Below the pieces are notes generated by a model. The model saw only the letters and a program-made list of their open reading frames with translations, did not search any database and was not told where the DNA came from. Positions 51,857-59,091 of a stretch of 64,000 bases of DNA are shown here, in pieces; the stretch's first letter is position 1, and each line of letters opens with the position of its first letter. A program made the translations under genes and the position numbers. Origin of the DNA: Niastella soli (GTDB lineage: Bacteria > Bacteroidota > Bacteroidia > Chitinophagales > Chitinophagaceae); contig NZ_JAGHKO010000001.1 of assembly GCF_017742245.1 (NCBI RefSeq), positions 1,641,061 through 1,705,060 on the forward strand, in the 5' to 3' direction.

Positions 51857-53359
51857 ATGCAAAAACTATTCAACATAAATTTATTTGTTGCATTGCTTAT
51901 TATGGGGGCGGGGTGTACAAAATATCCTGATGATATAAATGTCAATCCCAACCTGCCAACCAGGGCTTCCAATGCACAATTACTCACCTCCGCTATTAAC
52001 GGAATGCCTTCGGTAATTGAATCGTCTGCCGGTATTTTATATGTGCAGCAATGGTCGGAGAAACCTTATACAGATGTTTCGAGGTATACGATTGTAAACT
52101 ATGATTTTTATGGGATTTATTCCGGAGCACTTGAAAATTTGCAAACCATCCTTAATGGTGACAACTTTAATGTAAATGAAGGTTCTGCCAATAATCAAAA
52201 AGCGGTAGCCCGAATTTTAAAAGCCTGGTTCTTCTGGCATATGACAGACAGGTGGGGTGATATTCCCTATTTCAATTCATTGAAGGGAAAAGAAAATTTT
52301 TCCCCCGCGTATGACAAACAAAAAGATATTTATTACGATTTGATGAAAGAGCTGAAAGAGGCGGCGGCTCAAATAGATAACGGCAATAGTGTTAGTGGTG
52401 ATATCTTATATGGCGGCTCTATGGATAACTGGAAACGTTTTGCCAATTCTATGCGTTTGCTGATGGCGCTTCGATTATCAAAAGCAGATGCCGCAAAAGG
52501 CAAGCAGGAATTTACTGATGCACTGAATGGCGGGGTGTTTACTGATAACAGTCAAAATGCAGTATTTGTGCACCTGGCCGATCCGAATAATCAAAATTAC
52601 TGGTATTATGTAGTAAATGTACAGAACCGCCCCTGGTACTGGGCCAGTAAAACTATTGTTGATTATATGCTGCCCCTCAATGATCCGCGGTTAAAAATAT
52701 TTGCAGATAAGAATGGCAGTGGGGCCTATAACGGTGTTCCCTATGGTCTTGATGGGAATGCGGTAGGGCTCATTTCTTCTGCCAGTGTATCATTTATTGG
52801 TGTACACGTGCGTACCCAAAATGCGCCCACTTATATTACTACTTATTCCCAGGTTTTGTTTGCCATTGCTGAAGCCAATAAACTATCCTGGTTGGCGGGT
52901 GGTGATGCTGAAGCAAAAACCAGGTATGAAGCTGCCATAGAAGCCTCCATCAGACAGTGGAACAGACTTAGTTTTCAAACATATAATGATGCCTCGGACA
53001 AACAGATTGAAAAAGTTCCCTATTCTGCGACCGATAAAGGCGATACAACCGGGCTAGCGGCTTACCTGGCAAAACCTGAAGTAGCCTACAATAGCACGGA
53101 TGCATTGAAAAGGATCGGTTACCAGCGTTGGTTACACCTGTATATGAATGGATATGAAGCCTGGGCGGAATGGAGAAGGACGGGATTCCCGGCTTTAACA
53201 CCTGCACCCAATAACGGAAATATTCCGATTCCCAGAAGACAGGCATATCCGGTAAAAGAACAAAACATTAATGGCGATAACTACCGTGTAGCTATATCCT
53301 CACAACCCGGCCTTGGCGGAAAAGATGATCTGAATGGCCGTGTATGGTGGGACCAGTAG
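51857..53359 (+). CDS. SusD/RagB family nutrient-binding lipoprotein
   Basis: The 500-residue protein has a lipoprotein signal (IMGAGC, Cys20) and a helical TPR-like fold of the SusD-like type (PF12771 group): TVKNYDF-like entries, RILKAWFFWHMTDRWGDIPYF, and a C-terminal PRRQAYPVKEQNIN. It caps the SusC barrel at the cell surface and binds the substrate. It starts 10 bases after susC. ATG 51857 was chosen over the ATG 24 bases upstream (51833), which lies inside susC. The ligand cannot be told; the SusD-like_2 type is often found away from polysaccharide loci. Confidence 0.92.
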   Translation: MQKLFNINLFVALLIMGAGCTKYPDDINVNPNLPTRASNAQLLTSAINGMPSVIESSAGILYVQQWSEKPYTDVSRYTIVNYDFYGIYSGALENLQTILNGDNFNVNEGSANNQKAVARILKAWFFWHMTDRWGDIPYFNSLKGKENFSPAYDKQKDIYYDLMKELKEAAAQIDNGNSVSGDILYGGSMDNWKRFANSMRLLMALRLSKADAAKGKQEFTDALNGGVFTDNSQNAVFVHLADPNNQNYWYYVVNVQNRPWYWASKTIVDYMLPLNDPRLKIFADKNGSGAYNGVPYGLDGNAVGLISSASVSFIGVHVRTQNAPTYITTYSQVLFAIAEANKLSWLAGGDAEAKTRYEAAIEASIRQWNRLSFQTYNDASDKQIEKVPYSATDKGDTTGLAAYLAKPEVAYNSTDALKRIGYQRWLHLYMNGYEAWAEWRRTGFPALTPAPNNGNIPIPRRQAYPVKEQNINGDNYRVAISSQPGLGGKDDLNGRVWWDQ

Positions 53360-53388
53360 GACAACCAACCAACAGTTAATTTGTATCT

Positions 53389-53429
53389 GGAAGTTCAAAT
53401 AAGAAGTGTGTCTACTTATTTGAACTTCC
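53389..53429 (+). terminator. Rho-independent terminator after susD
   Basis: GGAAGTTCAAATAAG pairs perfectly over 15 bases with CTTATTTGAACTTCC, then CTTTTTATTT follows. Confidence 0.92.
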
Positions 53430-53520
53430 CTTTTTATTTCGGGATTGCGGGATTTTGAGATTTACTATCGAGGCTCGAATTTGAGGAGATCCCAAAATCT
53501 CTAAATTTCAAGATCAGCAG

Positions 53521-53958
53521 TTACCTCTTGCTTCTAAAAAAGCTCTTCATCAATTCTGCGCATTCTTCTTTTAGTATCCCCTTTGTTACCTCCGTTTTAG
53601 GGTGAAATGGCCAGTTAGGTTCAGTGATACGTTTGTGGCCGTTCTTTTCATCATCGGCGCCCCAAACGATCTTGCTGATCTTGCTCCAGTAAAGCGCACC
53701 AGCACACATGAGGCAGGGTTCTACTGTAATATAAATAGTTCCTTCAGGCAAATATTTACTGCCCAGAAAATTGAAGGCTGAGGTGAGCGCAATGATCTCA
53801 GCATGTGCTGTAGGATCATTCAACCGCTCCACCTGGTTATGTCCGCGGGCAATAATGCGGTTGTTCATAACCACTACTGCCCCAACCGGTACTTCACCGT
53901 CGTCAAAAGCCCGTTGCGCCTCTTTCAGCGCCTGCTGCATAAAATATTCGTCGTTCAT
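53521..53958 (-). CDS. tadA: tRNA adenosine(34) deaminase
   Basis: The 145-residue protein has the deaminase zinc site: HAE at 52-54 and PCLMC with Cys82 and Cys85. The opening YFMQQALKEAQRAFDDGEVPVGAVVV is typical of TadA. It converts adenosine to inosine at the wobble base of tRNA-Arg. The start was set at ATG 53958 rather than TTG 53970. Guanine and other nucleoside deaminases share the fold, so the tRNA role is probable but not proven. Confidence 0.88.
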   Translation of the reverse strand: MNDEYFMQQALKEAQRAFDDGEVPVGAVVVMNNRIIARGHNQVERLNDPTAHAEIIALTSAFNFLGSKYLPEGTIYITVEPCLMCAGALYWSKISKIVWGADDEKNGHKRITEPNWPFHPKTEVTKGILKEECAELMKSFFRSKR

Positions 53959-54043
53959 AGATTTATTCAAAAATTACTATGGGGGTACCTGTTTTGCAAG
54001 GGCAAGGTACGTATCTTAGATAAATCACCCTAACGATTGGTAT

Positions 54044-55378
54044 ATGGCAGCTTCCTTTGCACAGGTTATGATCTTTTTAATATTGGGTATTGGCATTATT
54101 ATTTTGCTTACCGCCGTATTTCGTATACATGCTTTTTTTGCTTTATTGATGGCCTGCTTTGTGGTAGGCCTGGGGGTGCAGCTTCCGGCGGCATCCATTA
54201 TTACTGTAACCAAACAGGGGTTTGGGAACATAATGCAATCCCTGGGATTTATAATTGTATTAGGCACTACTCTTGGTGTGGTATTGGAACATACCGGCAG
54301 TACCAAGGTGATGGCCACCTATATCTTAAAAAAAATAGGGGAGAAGCAGGCGCCACTGGCCATGAGTATTACAGGATTTATTGTGGGCTTACCCATCTTC
54401 TGCGATTCAGGATATATAGTCCTGAGTGGATTAAACAAATCGTTATGCAGGCGAACAGGCATTTCAGTGATCATTATGTCGGTTTCGCTGGCAACAGGTT
54501 TATATAGTGTACATTGTCTTATTCCACCACATCCCGGTGCAGCAGCTGCGGCCAGCACCATTGGTGTTGATTATGGAAAGTTGATTGTAACCGGTATAGC
54601 TGTGGCCATTCCCGCCATGCTGGTAGGCCGTGCCTGGGCGCGTTATGCCGGCAGGAAAATAAAAGATGAAACACCTGCAGAAGCACCCGTTATAGACCTG
54701 GCAACAAAAACCCCTTCGGTGTTGCTTTCTTTTTTACCCGTACTTGTACCTATTGTGCTGATTGGAATAAAATCCTTTCTGGCTATTGAGACCGGTAGAT
54801 CCATTCCGGCCTGGATGCAGGTATTCATGGTAGCGGGTGATCCGGTGATAGCGCTGGCTATTGGGATTTTACTGGCCTTTTGTGCTGTACGTACCTGGAA
54901 TAAAAATATGATTGGTAAACTGTTACAGGAAGCGGCAGAAAAGGCCGGCGGCATCCTGGTCATTATTGGGGCCGGCGGTGCTTTTGGCGCTATTCTGGCG
55001 GCTACCCAGGTAGGACAGCACGTGAGCAATGCAGTCAATCTGCAGGCATTGGGTTTATTATTCCCGTTTATGTTAACCGCGATACTAAAAACTGCACAAG
55101 GTTCCTCCACAGTGGCTATTATTACAGCCTCCAGCATTATACAACCATTATTACCCGCATTGGGGCTCGACTCAGAAACAGGCAGGTTACTGGCTGTTTT
55201 GTCAATGGGTGCCGGTTCCATGACCTTATCACATGCCAATGATGCTTATTTCTGGGTGATTGCCAAATTCTCCGGGCTTGATATGCGCTCCATGTTACAG
55301 GTGTATACCCTTGCCAGTTTGTTTATGGGTTTAACCACTTTAGGAGTGGTGTACATCCTGTCGCTTGTAATGATGTAA
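54044..55378 (+). CDS. GntP family gluconate/organic acid permease
   Basis: The 444-residue membrane protein has about 12 hydrophobic segments and the GntP pattern: LATGLYSVHCLIPPHPGAAA, IVGLPIFCDSGYIVL and the C-terminal TLSHANDAYFWVIAKFSGL. It imports gluconate or a related sugar acid with protons. No sugar kinase or gluconate gene lies next to it, so the substrate is a guess. It starts 86 bases after the divergent tadA. Confidence 0.9.
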   Translation: MAASFAQVMIFLILGIGIIILLTAVFRIHAFFALLMACFVVGLGVQLPAASIITVTKQGFGNIMQSLGFIIVLGTTLGVVLEHTGSTKVMATYILKKIGEKQAPLAMSITGFIVGLPIFCDSGYIVLSGLNKSLCRRTGISVIIMSVSLATGLYSVHCLIPPHPGAAAAASTIGVDYGKLIVTGIAVAIPAMLVGRAWARYAGRKIKDETPAEAPVIDLATKTPSVLLSFLPVLVPIVLIGIKSFLAIETGRSIPAWMQVFMVAGDPVIALAIGILLAFCAVRTWNKNMIGKLLQEAAEKAGGILVIIGAGGAFGAILAATQVGQHVSNAVNLQALGLLFPFMLTAILKTAQGSSTVAIITASSIIQPLLPALGLDSETGRLLAVLSMGAGSMTLSHANDAYFWVIAKFSGLDMRSMLQVYTLASLFMGLTTLGVVYILSLVMM

Positions 55379-55624
55379 AAAAGGCTTATCGCTGAAAAGT
55401 CAAACTATGTCAAAGAACTATAAACGCGTATACCATACAAAGGTAAAACTGATTTTTTGCTCCGCAATCACAGGCATGTCTAACCGTGTCTATAGGGGCT
55501 TATGTTGCCTGTTTTTTGTCTACAGTGGTCTATAAGTGTCTTAAATGGTTATGGAGAAAACCGGGCATTATTTGGGCTGGCGCCGGTATTGTGCCGGTAT
55601 TGCTGTGGACAATGTTCGGAAGTT

Positions 55625-55685
55625 GTTCGGACTCTCCCTGGGGATGTTCGGATGTACCCGAGGGAAATCCGAACAAAGTCCGAAC
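55625..55685. repeat. Imperfect palindrome with TTCGGA/TCCGAA repeats
   Basis: GTTCGGACT (55625-55633) pairs perfectly with AGTCCGAAC (55677-55685). Inside, CCCTGGGG and ACCCGAGGG can pair with one mismatch, and a further TTCGGA sits near the loop. The whole could fold as a 60-base cruciform or RNA hairpin. Confidence 0.7.
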
Positions 55686-55900
55686 AAAGTTGCCGTCAAA
55701 CCCAGTTCTGGACCGGAGCGATACCATACATCTGATAAACAAAGCAAACGCATTCGCTAAAGGATTATAGCAGTTTGAATTCTTGTAATTGGTTCTATTT
55801 TATAAGAGAAATTTGGAAAACCAGCGAAGTAGTTGCTAAAAAATTTGGGAAACCGAAAGAGTTGACATACCTTAGAAGTGTTAAATGCAAGCGAGGAAAT

Positions 55901-56003
55901 GAGAATAGTGGTAACCGTTATATTACATAAACACTTCACAGCGCACGCTTATTCCCAATAGCATCTTGCACCGGTTACCGCACAAATAGTATCTACTATT
56001 CTC
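55901..56003. repeat. Interrupted inverted repeat GAGAATAGTGGTAACCG
   Basis: GAGAATAGTGGTAACCG at 55901-55917 pairs with CGGTTACC at 55972-55979 and ACTATTCTC at 55995-56003, with a 15-base bulge between the two halves. Within that bulge another AATAGT can pair with ACTATT, so two folds compete. Confidence 0.6.
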
Positions 56004-56129
56004 AATTAATGTACAAAGTGGCAGCGTTAATTTCAAGCGATAAGCAAATTATTGTATGTTTTTCTACAAGGGGGGCATTAATCAATAGTATTCGGCAATT
56101 ATTCTATTAACCATAATTAATGTTTGTGT

Positions 56130-56447
56130 ATGCGAACCTGTAACCACAATCCGCTGTGGCATAATCAACCAATGCGGTTAACTGAAGAAGAAAGTCAAAA
56201 TCCGTTCCTGGTTTTCAACGATTTTTTTGAGTGCTTTCATTTAAATGATGTTCGGGAACAATTCTGGAATTGGCTGGTAGAAGTTGTTTCGAGCCCTAAC
56301 AGTATTTCAAGCGAACCGCTCGAACGAAATAATCACTTCTATTTTTACGAAAAAGTGGAAGCGCTCATAGAAGCTTGTTATGTAATTAAAAACCAAACAC
56401 ACTTGCAATTACCACCCGAAACTGGCATGCCAGTTGAGCCTTCTTAA
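56130..56447 (+). CDS. Conserved hypothetical protein
   Basis: The 105-residue protein has no signal peptide or membrane segment and starts MRTCNHNPLWHNQPM. The middle is rich in aromatic residues and mostly helical: FNDFFECFHLNDVREQFWNW and HFYFYEKVEALIEACYVI. I do not recognise a named domain. Two Cys-His clusters at the start may bind metal, but this is a guess. I chose ATG 56130 over TTG 56124. It ends with a strong terminator. Confidence 0.65.
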   Translation: MRTCNHNPLWHNQPMRLTEEESQNPFLVFNDFFECFHLNDVREQFWNWLVEVVSSPNSISSEPLERNNHFYFYEKVEALIEACYVIKNQTHLQLPPETGMPVEPS

Positions 56448-56455
56448 ACATTTCC

Positions 56456-56486
56456 AAAGGGAGCAGTGCCGATCGCTGCTCCCTTT
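56456..56486 (+). terminator. Rho-independent terminator
   Basis: AAAGGGAGCAG pairs perfectly with CTGCTCCCTTT around a nine-base loop, then CTTT follows. Confidence 0.9.
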
Positions 56487-56575
56487 CTTTTGGGTATTAG
56501 GGTTAATAATATACATGTTGCTTCGTCTGAAAGATGTAACTTACCTGTATCATATAAATTCTTCTGGCAAACAGT

Positions 56576-57964
56576 ATGCATATGAACCCTGATCAGTTAA
56601 AACAACAATTGCAAGCCATTCGAAATTATTACGAAAGCGGCGCTACCCGTACGCTGGCATTTCGCAAACAGCAATTACAAAAATTAAAAGCGGCCATTCA
56701 CCAATATGAGCAGCCATTGTATGAAGCCTTACATAAAGATCTGAAAAGAAGTGCGGAGGAAAGTTGGGTAACAGAGCTGGGCGTTGTAATGGCAGATATA
56801 AATCAGGCATTACGCAACCTGCGTCACTGGATGCAACCTCAACGGGTGTCTACCAACCTTGTAAACCTTCCTTCAGCCAGCTATATTTTGCGGGAGCCAT
56901 TGGGAGTTGTATTGATCATCAGTCCCTGGAATTATCCATTTCAATTGTTATTTGCCCCAATGATTGGTGCTATAGCGGCTGGTAATTGCATCGTATTAAA
57001 ACCTTCTGAACTGGCGCCTGCTACAGCCAAAGTAATGAACAATATTGTTCGGGAAATATTTCCGCCGGAATACATCTTATATCTCGAAGGTGATGGGGCC
57101 CAGTTAGTGCCCGCGCTCATGAATAATTTCCGTTTCAACCATGTTTTTTATACTGGCAGCACGGCCGTTGGTAAAAGCATATATCAATTAGCAGCTTCAC
57201 AATTGGTGCCGGTTACGCTGGAGTTAGGGGGCAAAAGTCCATGTGTGGTAGAAAGCGATGCCAACATCCAGGTTGCGGCCCGTCGGATAGCAGTTACAAA
57301 ATTTGCCAATGCCGGACAAATGTGTATTGCCCCTGATTATGTATTAGTGCATACTTCCAAAAAAGCAGCGCTGATCGCTTCCCTGAAAGAGGCGATCGTA
57401 TCTTTTTATTCTGCTAGTCCGGCGGAAAGCTATAGTTATTGTAAGATCATTAATGAAAAGCAGTTTCAACGCCTTATCGGTTATTTAAGCCAGGGAACCA
57501 TTGTACATGGCGGTCGCAACGAGATCAGCCAGTTGTATATAGAACCCACCATTCTGGAAAATGTATCACCGGATTCACCGCTAATGAAAGAGGAGATCTT
57601 TGGTCCGCTTTTACCTGTGCTCACTTTTAATACCTTAGAAGAAGCAAAGGCTATTATTCAAAACAATCCCGATCCTTTATCGTTTTATATTTATACGACC
57701 GATGCAAAAAAAGAAAAGGAATGGTTGCAGGCGATTCCGTTTGGTGGGGGCTGTGTAAATAATTCAGGCTGGCATTTTACCAATCATCATTTGCCCTTTG
57801 GGGGCCGGGGCAACAGTGGGATAGGAAAGTATCATGGCAAATACAGTTTTGAGGTGTTCAGTAATACCAAATCGGTGATGAAAACACCCACCTGGTTTGA
57901 CCCGGCGATCAAATATCCGCCATTTAAGGGGCGATTGAAGTTGTTTAAGTGGGTAATAAAATAA
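56576..57964 (+). CDS. Aldehyde dehydrogenase family protein
   Basis: The 462-residue protein has the ALDH fold: Glu216 in TLELGGKSP, catalytic Cys250 in ANAGQMCIAPDY, the NAD-loop FYTGSTAVGK and SPWNYPF. Length and pattern match class 3 type ALDHs, which oxidise medium- and long-chain aldehydes to acids. It is 11 bases from the glutathione peroxidase gene, so the two may act together on aldehydes and peroxides from lipid oxidation, an inference. ATG 56582 is an alternative start two codons later. Confidence 0.92.
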   Translation: MHMNPDQLKQQLQAIRNYYESGATRTLAFRKQQLQKLKAAIHQYEQPLYEALHKDLKRSAEESWVTELGVVMADINQALRNLRHWMQPQRVSTNLVNLPSASYILREPLGVVLIISPWNYPFQLLFAPMIGAIAAGNCIVLKPSELAPATAKVMNNIVREIFPPEYILYLEGDGAQLVPALMNNFRFNHVFYTGSTAVGKSIYQLAASQLVPVTLELGGKSPCVVESDANIQVAARRIAVTKFANAGQMCIAPDYVLVHTSKKAALIASLKEAIVSFYSASPAESYSYCKIINEKQFQRLIGYLSQGTIVHGGRNEISQLYIEPTILENVSPDSPLMKEEIFGPLLPVLTFNTLEEAKAIIQNNPDPLSFYIYTTDAKKEKEWLQAIPFGGGCVNNSGWHFTNHHLPFGGRGNSGIGKYHGKYSFEVFSNTKSVMKTPTWFDPAIKYPPFKGRLKLFKWVIK

Positions 57965-57975
57965 TATAACTTGAT

Positions 57976-58599
57976 ATGACAGGCAGGCAAAGAATATTAA
58001 AAATTGTGTATCCATTGTGGATTGCCATCACAAAGCTAATGGGCCGAAATACGATGATGTTAACCAATTCAAGGCATGTGCCTCCGGCTGAATCTATTTA
58101 TTCATTGCAGGTGCCGCTTAGTAACGGCAATACCGTGCCTTTGGAATCTTATAAAGGGAAGAAATTATTGCTGGTAAATACTGCCAGTGATTGCGGGTAT
58201 ACCAATCAGTATAATGAACTGCAAAAGCTGTATCAGCAGTTTAATAATCAGTTGGAGATCATTGCCTTTCCGGCGAATGACTTTAAAGAGCAGGAAAAAG
58301 GCAGTGATAGCGATATAGCCCAATTCTGCAAAATTAACTTTGGCGTTACCTTTCCCCTGGCCAAAAAAAGCGTAGTGGTAAAAGCAAATGATCAGAATAA
58401 TATCTTTAAATGGCTGACCAGTAAAGCAAAGAATGGCTGGAATGAAAAGGCCCCTTCCTGGAATTTTTCAAAATACCTCATTGACGAGCAGGGAACGCTT
58501 ATAAATTATTTTGATCCTTCTATCTCACCATTAAGCGATGAAGTTATTAAGGCAGTAAGTGTGGAAGGCAGACGGCAAACGGCAGACGGCAGACAATAG
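57976..58599 (+). CDS. Glutathione peroxidase family protein
   Basis: The 207-residue protein has one hydrophobic N-terminal segment (about 9-22) and a thioredoxin-fold peroxidase domain. The peroxidatic Cys73 lies in NTASDCGYTNQY. The Trp and Asn of the catalytic tetrad are in PSWNFSKYL. The usual NQF of the Gln motif reads NDF (FPANDFKEQE), so the tetrad Gln is Asp. The last ten residues, GRRQTADGRQ, are read entirely through the heptamer repeat at 58567. This family reduces peroxides with glutathione or thioredoxin. It starts 12 bases after the aldehyde dehydrogenase. Confidence 0.88.
   Translation: MTGRQRILKIVYPLWIAITKLMGRNTMMLTNSRHVPPAESIYSLQVPLSNGNTVPLESYKGKKLLLVNTASDCGYTNQYNELQKLYQQFNNQLEIIAFPANDFKEQEKGSDSDIAQFCKINFGVTFPLAKKSVVVKANDQNNIFKWLTSKAKNGWNEKAPSWNFSKYLIDEQGTLINYFDPSISPLSDEVIKAVSVEGRRQTADGRQ
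58565..58594. repeat. Left arm of a 30-base perfect inverted repeat (four GGCAGAC-type heptamers)
   Basis: The 30 bases are AAGGCAGAC followed by GGCAAAC, GGCAGAC and GGCAGAC, with no mismatch to the reverse complement of 59063-59092. The only variant heptamer (GGCAAAC) has its mirror (GCCGTTT) at the corresponding place on the right. The arm is coding for the end of the glutathione peroxidase. Confidence 0.95.
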
Positions 58600-58653
58600 A
58601 AATACAGGTAAGGCAATGGTTATAGCATAATTTTTTACTCAAAAAACGGAATT

Positions 58654-59010
58654 ATGCTAAGTTTAGGACACAAAGAAATGAAAGCTTACCAGGTAGCCTT
58701 AAATCTGGTAAAAGAAGTTTATACACTAACAAACGGTTTTCCAGTCGACGAACGGTTTGGAATTGTTTCACAATTAAGAAGAGCAGCTGTTTCAGTATGT
58801 AGTAATTTAGCAGAAGGGGCTGCGAGGAAATCGCCTGCTGATAGAAGAAGATTTTATGAAATAAGCCGAAGTTCCTGCGTTGAAATTGATACCCAGTTCG
58901 AACTAGCCATACAACTTGGTTTTATCAAACTTGATCAGGTAACTGATCTTGATGAATATCTAAATCATACATTCGCAATCATCTCAAGGATGATAGACAA
59001 TACTAGATAG
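58654..59010 (+). CDS. Four-helix-bundle protein (TIGR02436, 23S rRNA-intervening-sequence type)
   Basis: The 118-residue protein matches TIGR02436: LGHKEMKAYQVALNLVKEVY, then FPVDERFGIVSQLRRAAVSV, CSNLAEGAARKSP and FYEISRSSCVEIDTQFELA. The same fold includes Avd proteins of diversity-generating retroelements, and some relatives lie within 23S rRNA genes. No reverse transcriptase or rRNA gene is near. The gene lies between inverted heptamer repeats (58565-58594 and 59063-59092) that abut the stop codons of both neighbours. It probably is part of a repeat-flanked unit. Function is unknown. Confidence 0.92.
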   Translation: MLSLGHKEMKAYQVALNLVKEVYTLTNGFPVDERFGIVSQLRRAAVSVCSNLAEGAARKSPADRRRFYEISRSSCVEIDTQFELAIQLGFIKLDQVTDLDEYLNHTFAIISRMIDNTR

Positions 59011-59024
59011 CGAAAGCGTTTTAT

Positions 59025-59090
59025 GCCGTCTACCGTCTGCCGTCTGCCGTCTGACATCTGCCGTCTGCCGTCTGCCGTTTGCCGTCTGCC
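59025..59090. repeat. Array of nine GCCGTCT-type heptamers
   Basis: Nine consecutive 7-base units from 59025 to 59087, then GCC. Variants are ACCGTCT, GACATCT and GCCGTTT. Its right-hand part (59063-59092) is the perfect complement of the arm at 58565-58594. It reaches to within two bases of the M28 peptidase stop codon. Confidence 0.95.
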
Positions 59091-59091
59091 T

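Larger units (their letters stand above)
55379..56129. other. Gene-free region built from short repeats and hairpins
   Basis: About 750 bases hold no supported gene. The left part contains several short frames open on both strands, which I take as by-products of repeats. Between 55482 and 55700 short repeats follow one another: GTGTCTATA/GTCTATAAGTGTC, GCCGGTATTG twice, TTCGGA several times, and TCCGAACAAAG twice. A second hairpin lies at 55901-56003. The remaining sequence is AT-rich. Confidence 0.6.

Noticed and set aside
54037-54507. A 156-codon plus-strand frame overlapping the GntP permease gene
   Set aside because: It lies out of frame inside a clear membrane transporter gene and has no family likeness.
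55486-55770. A 95-codon frame and others in the repeat mosaic
   Set aside because: Five overlapping frames on both strands are open at once across the short repeats, with no ribosome binding site and no recognisable domain. They follow from the repeat structure.
58654-59010. An accessory (Avd) gene of a diversity-generating retroelement
   Set aside because: The fold is the same, but there is no reverse transcriptase, and I found no template/variable repeat pair in the window.
58567-59090. A CRISPR array
   Set aside because: Heptamers are contiguous without spacers, and no cas gene is present.
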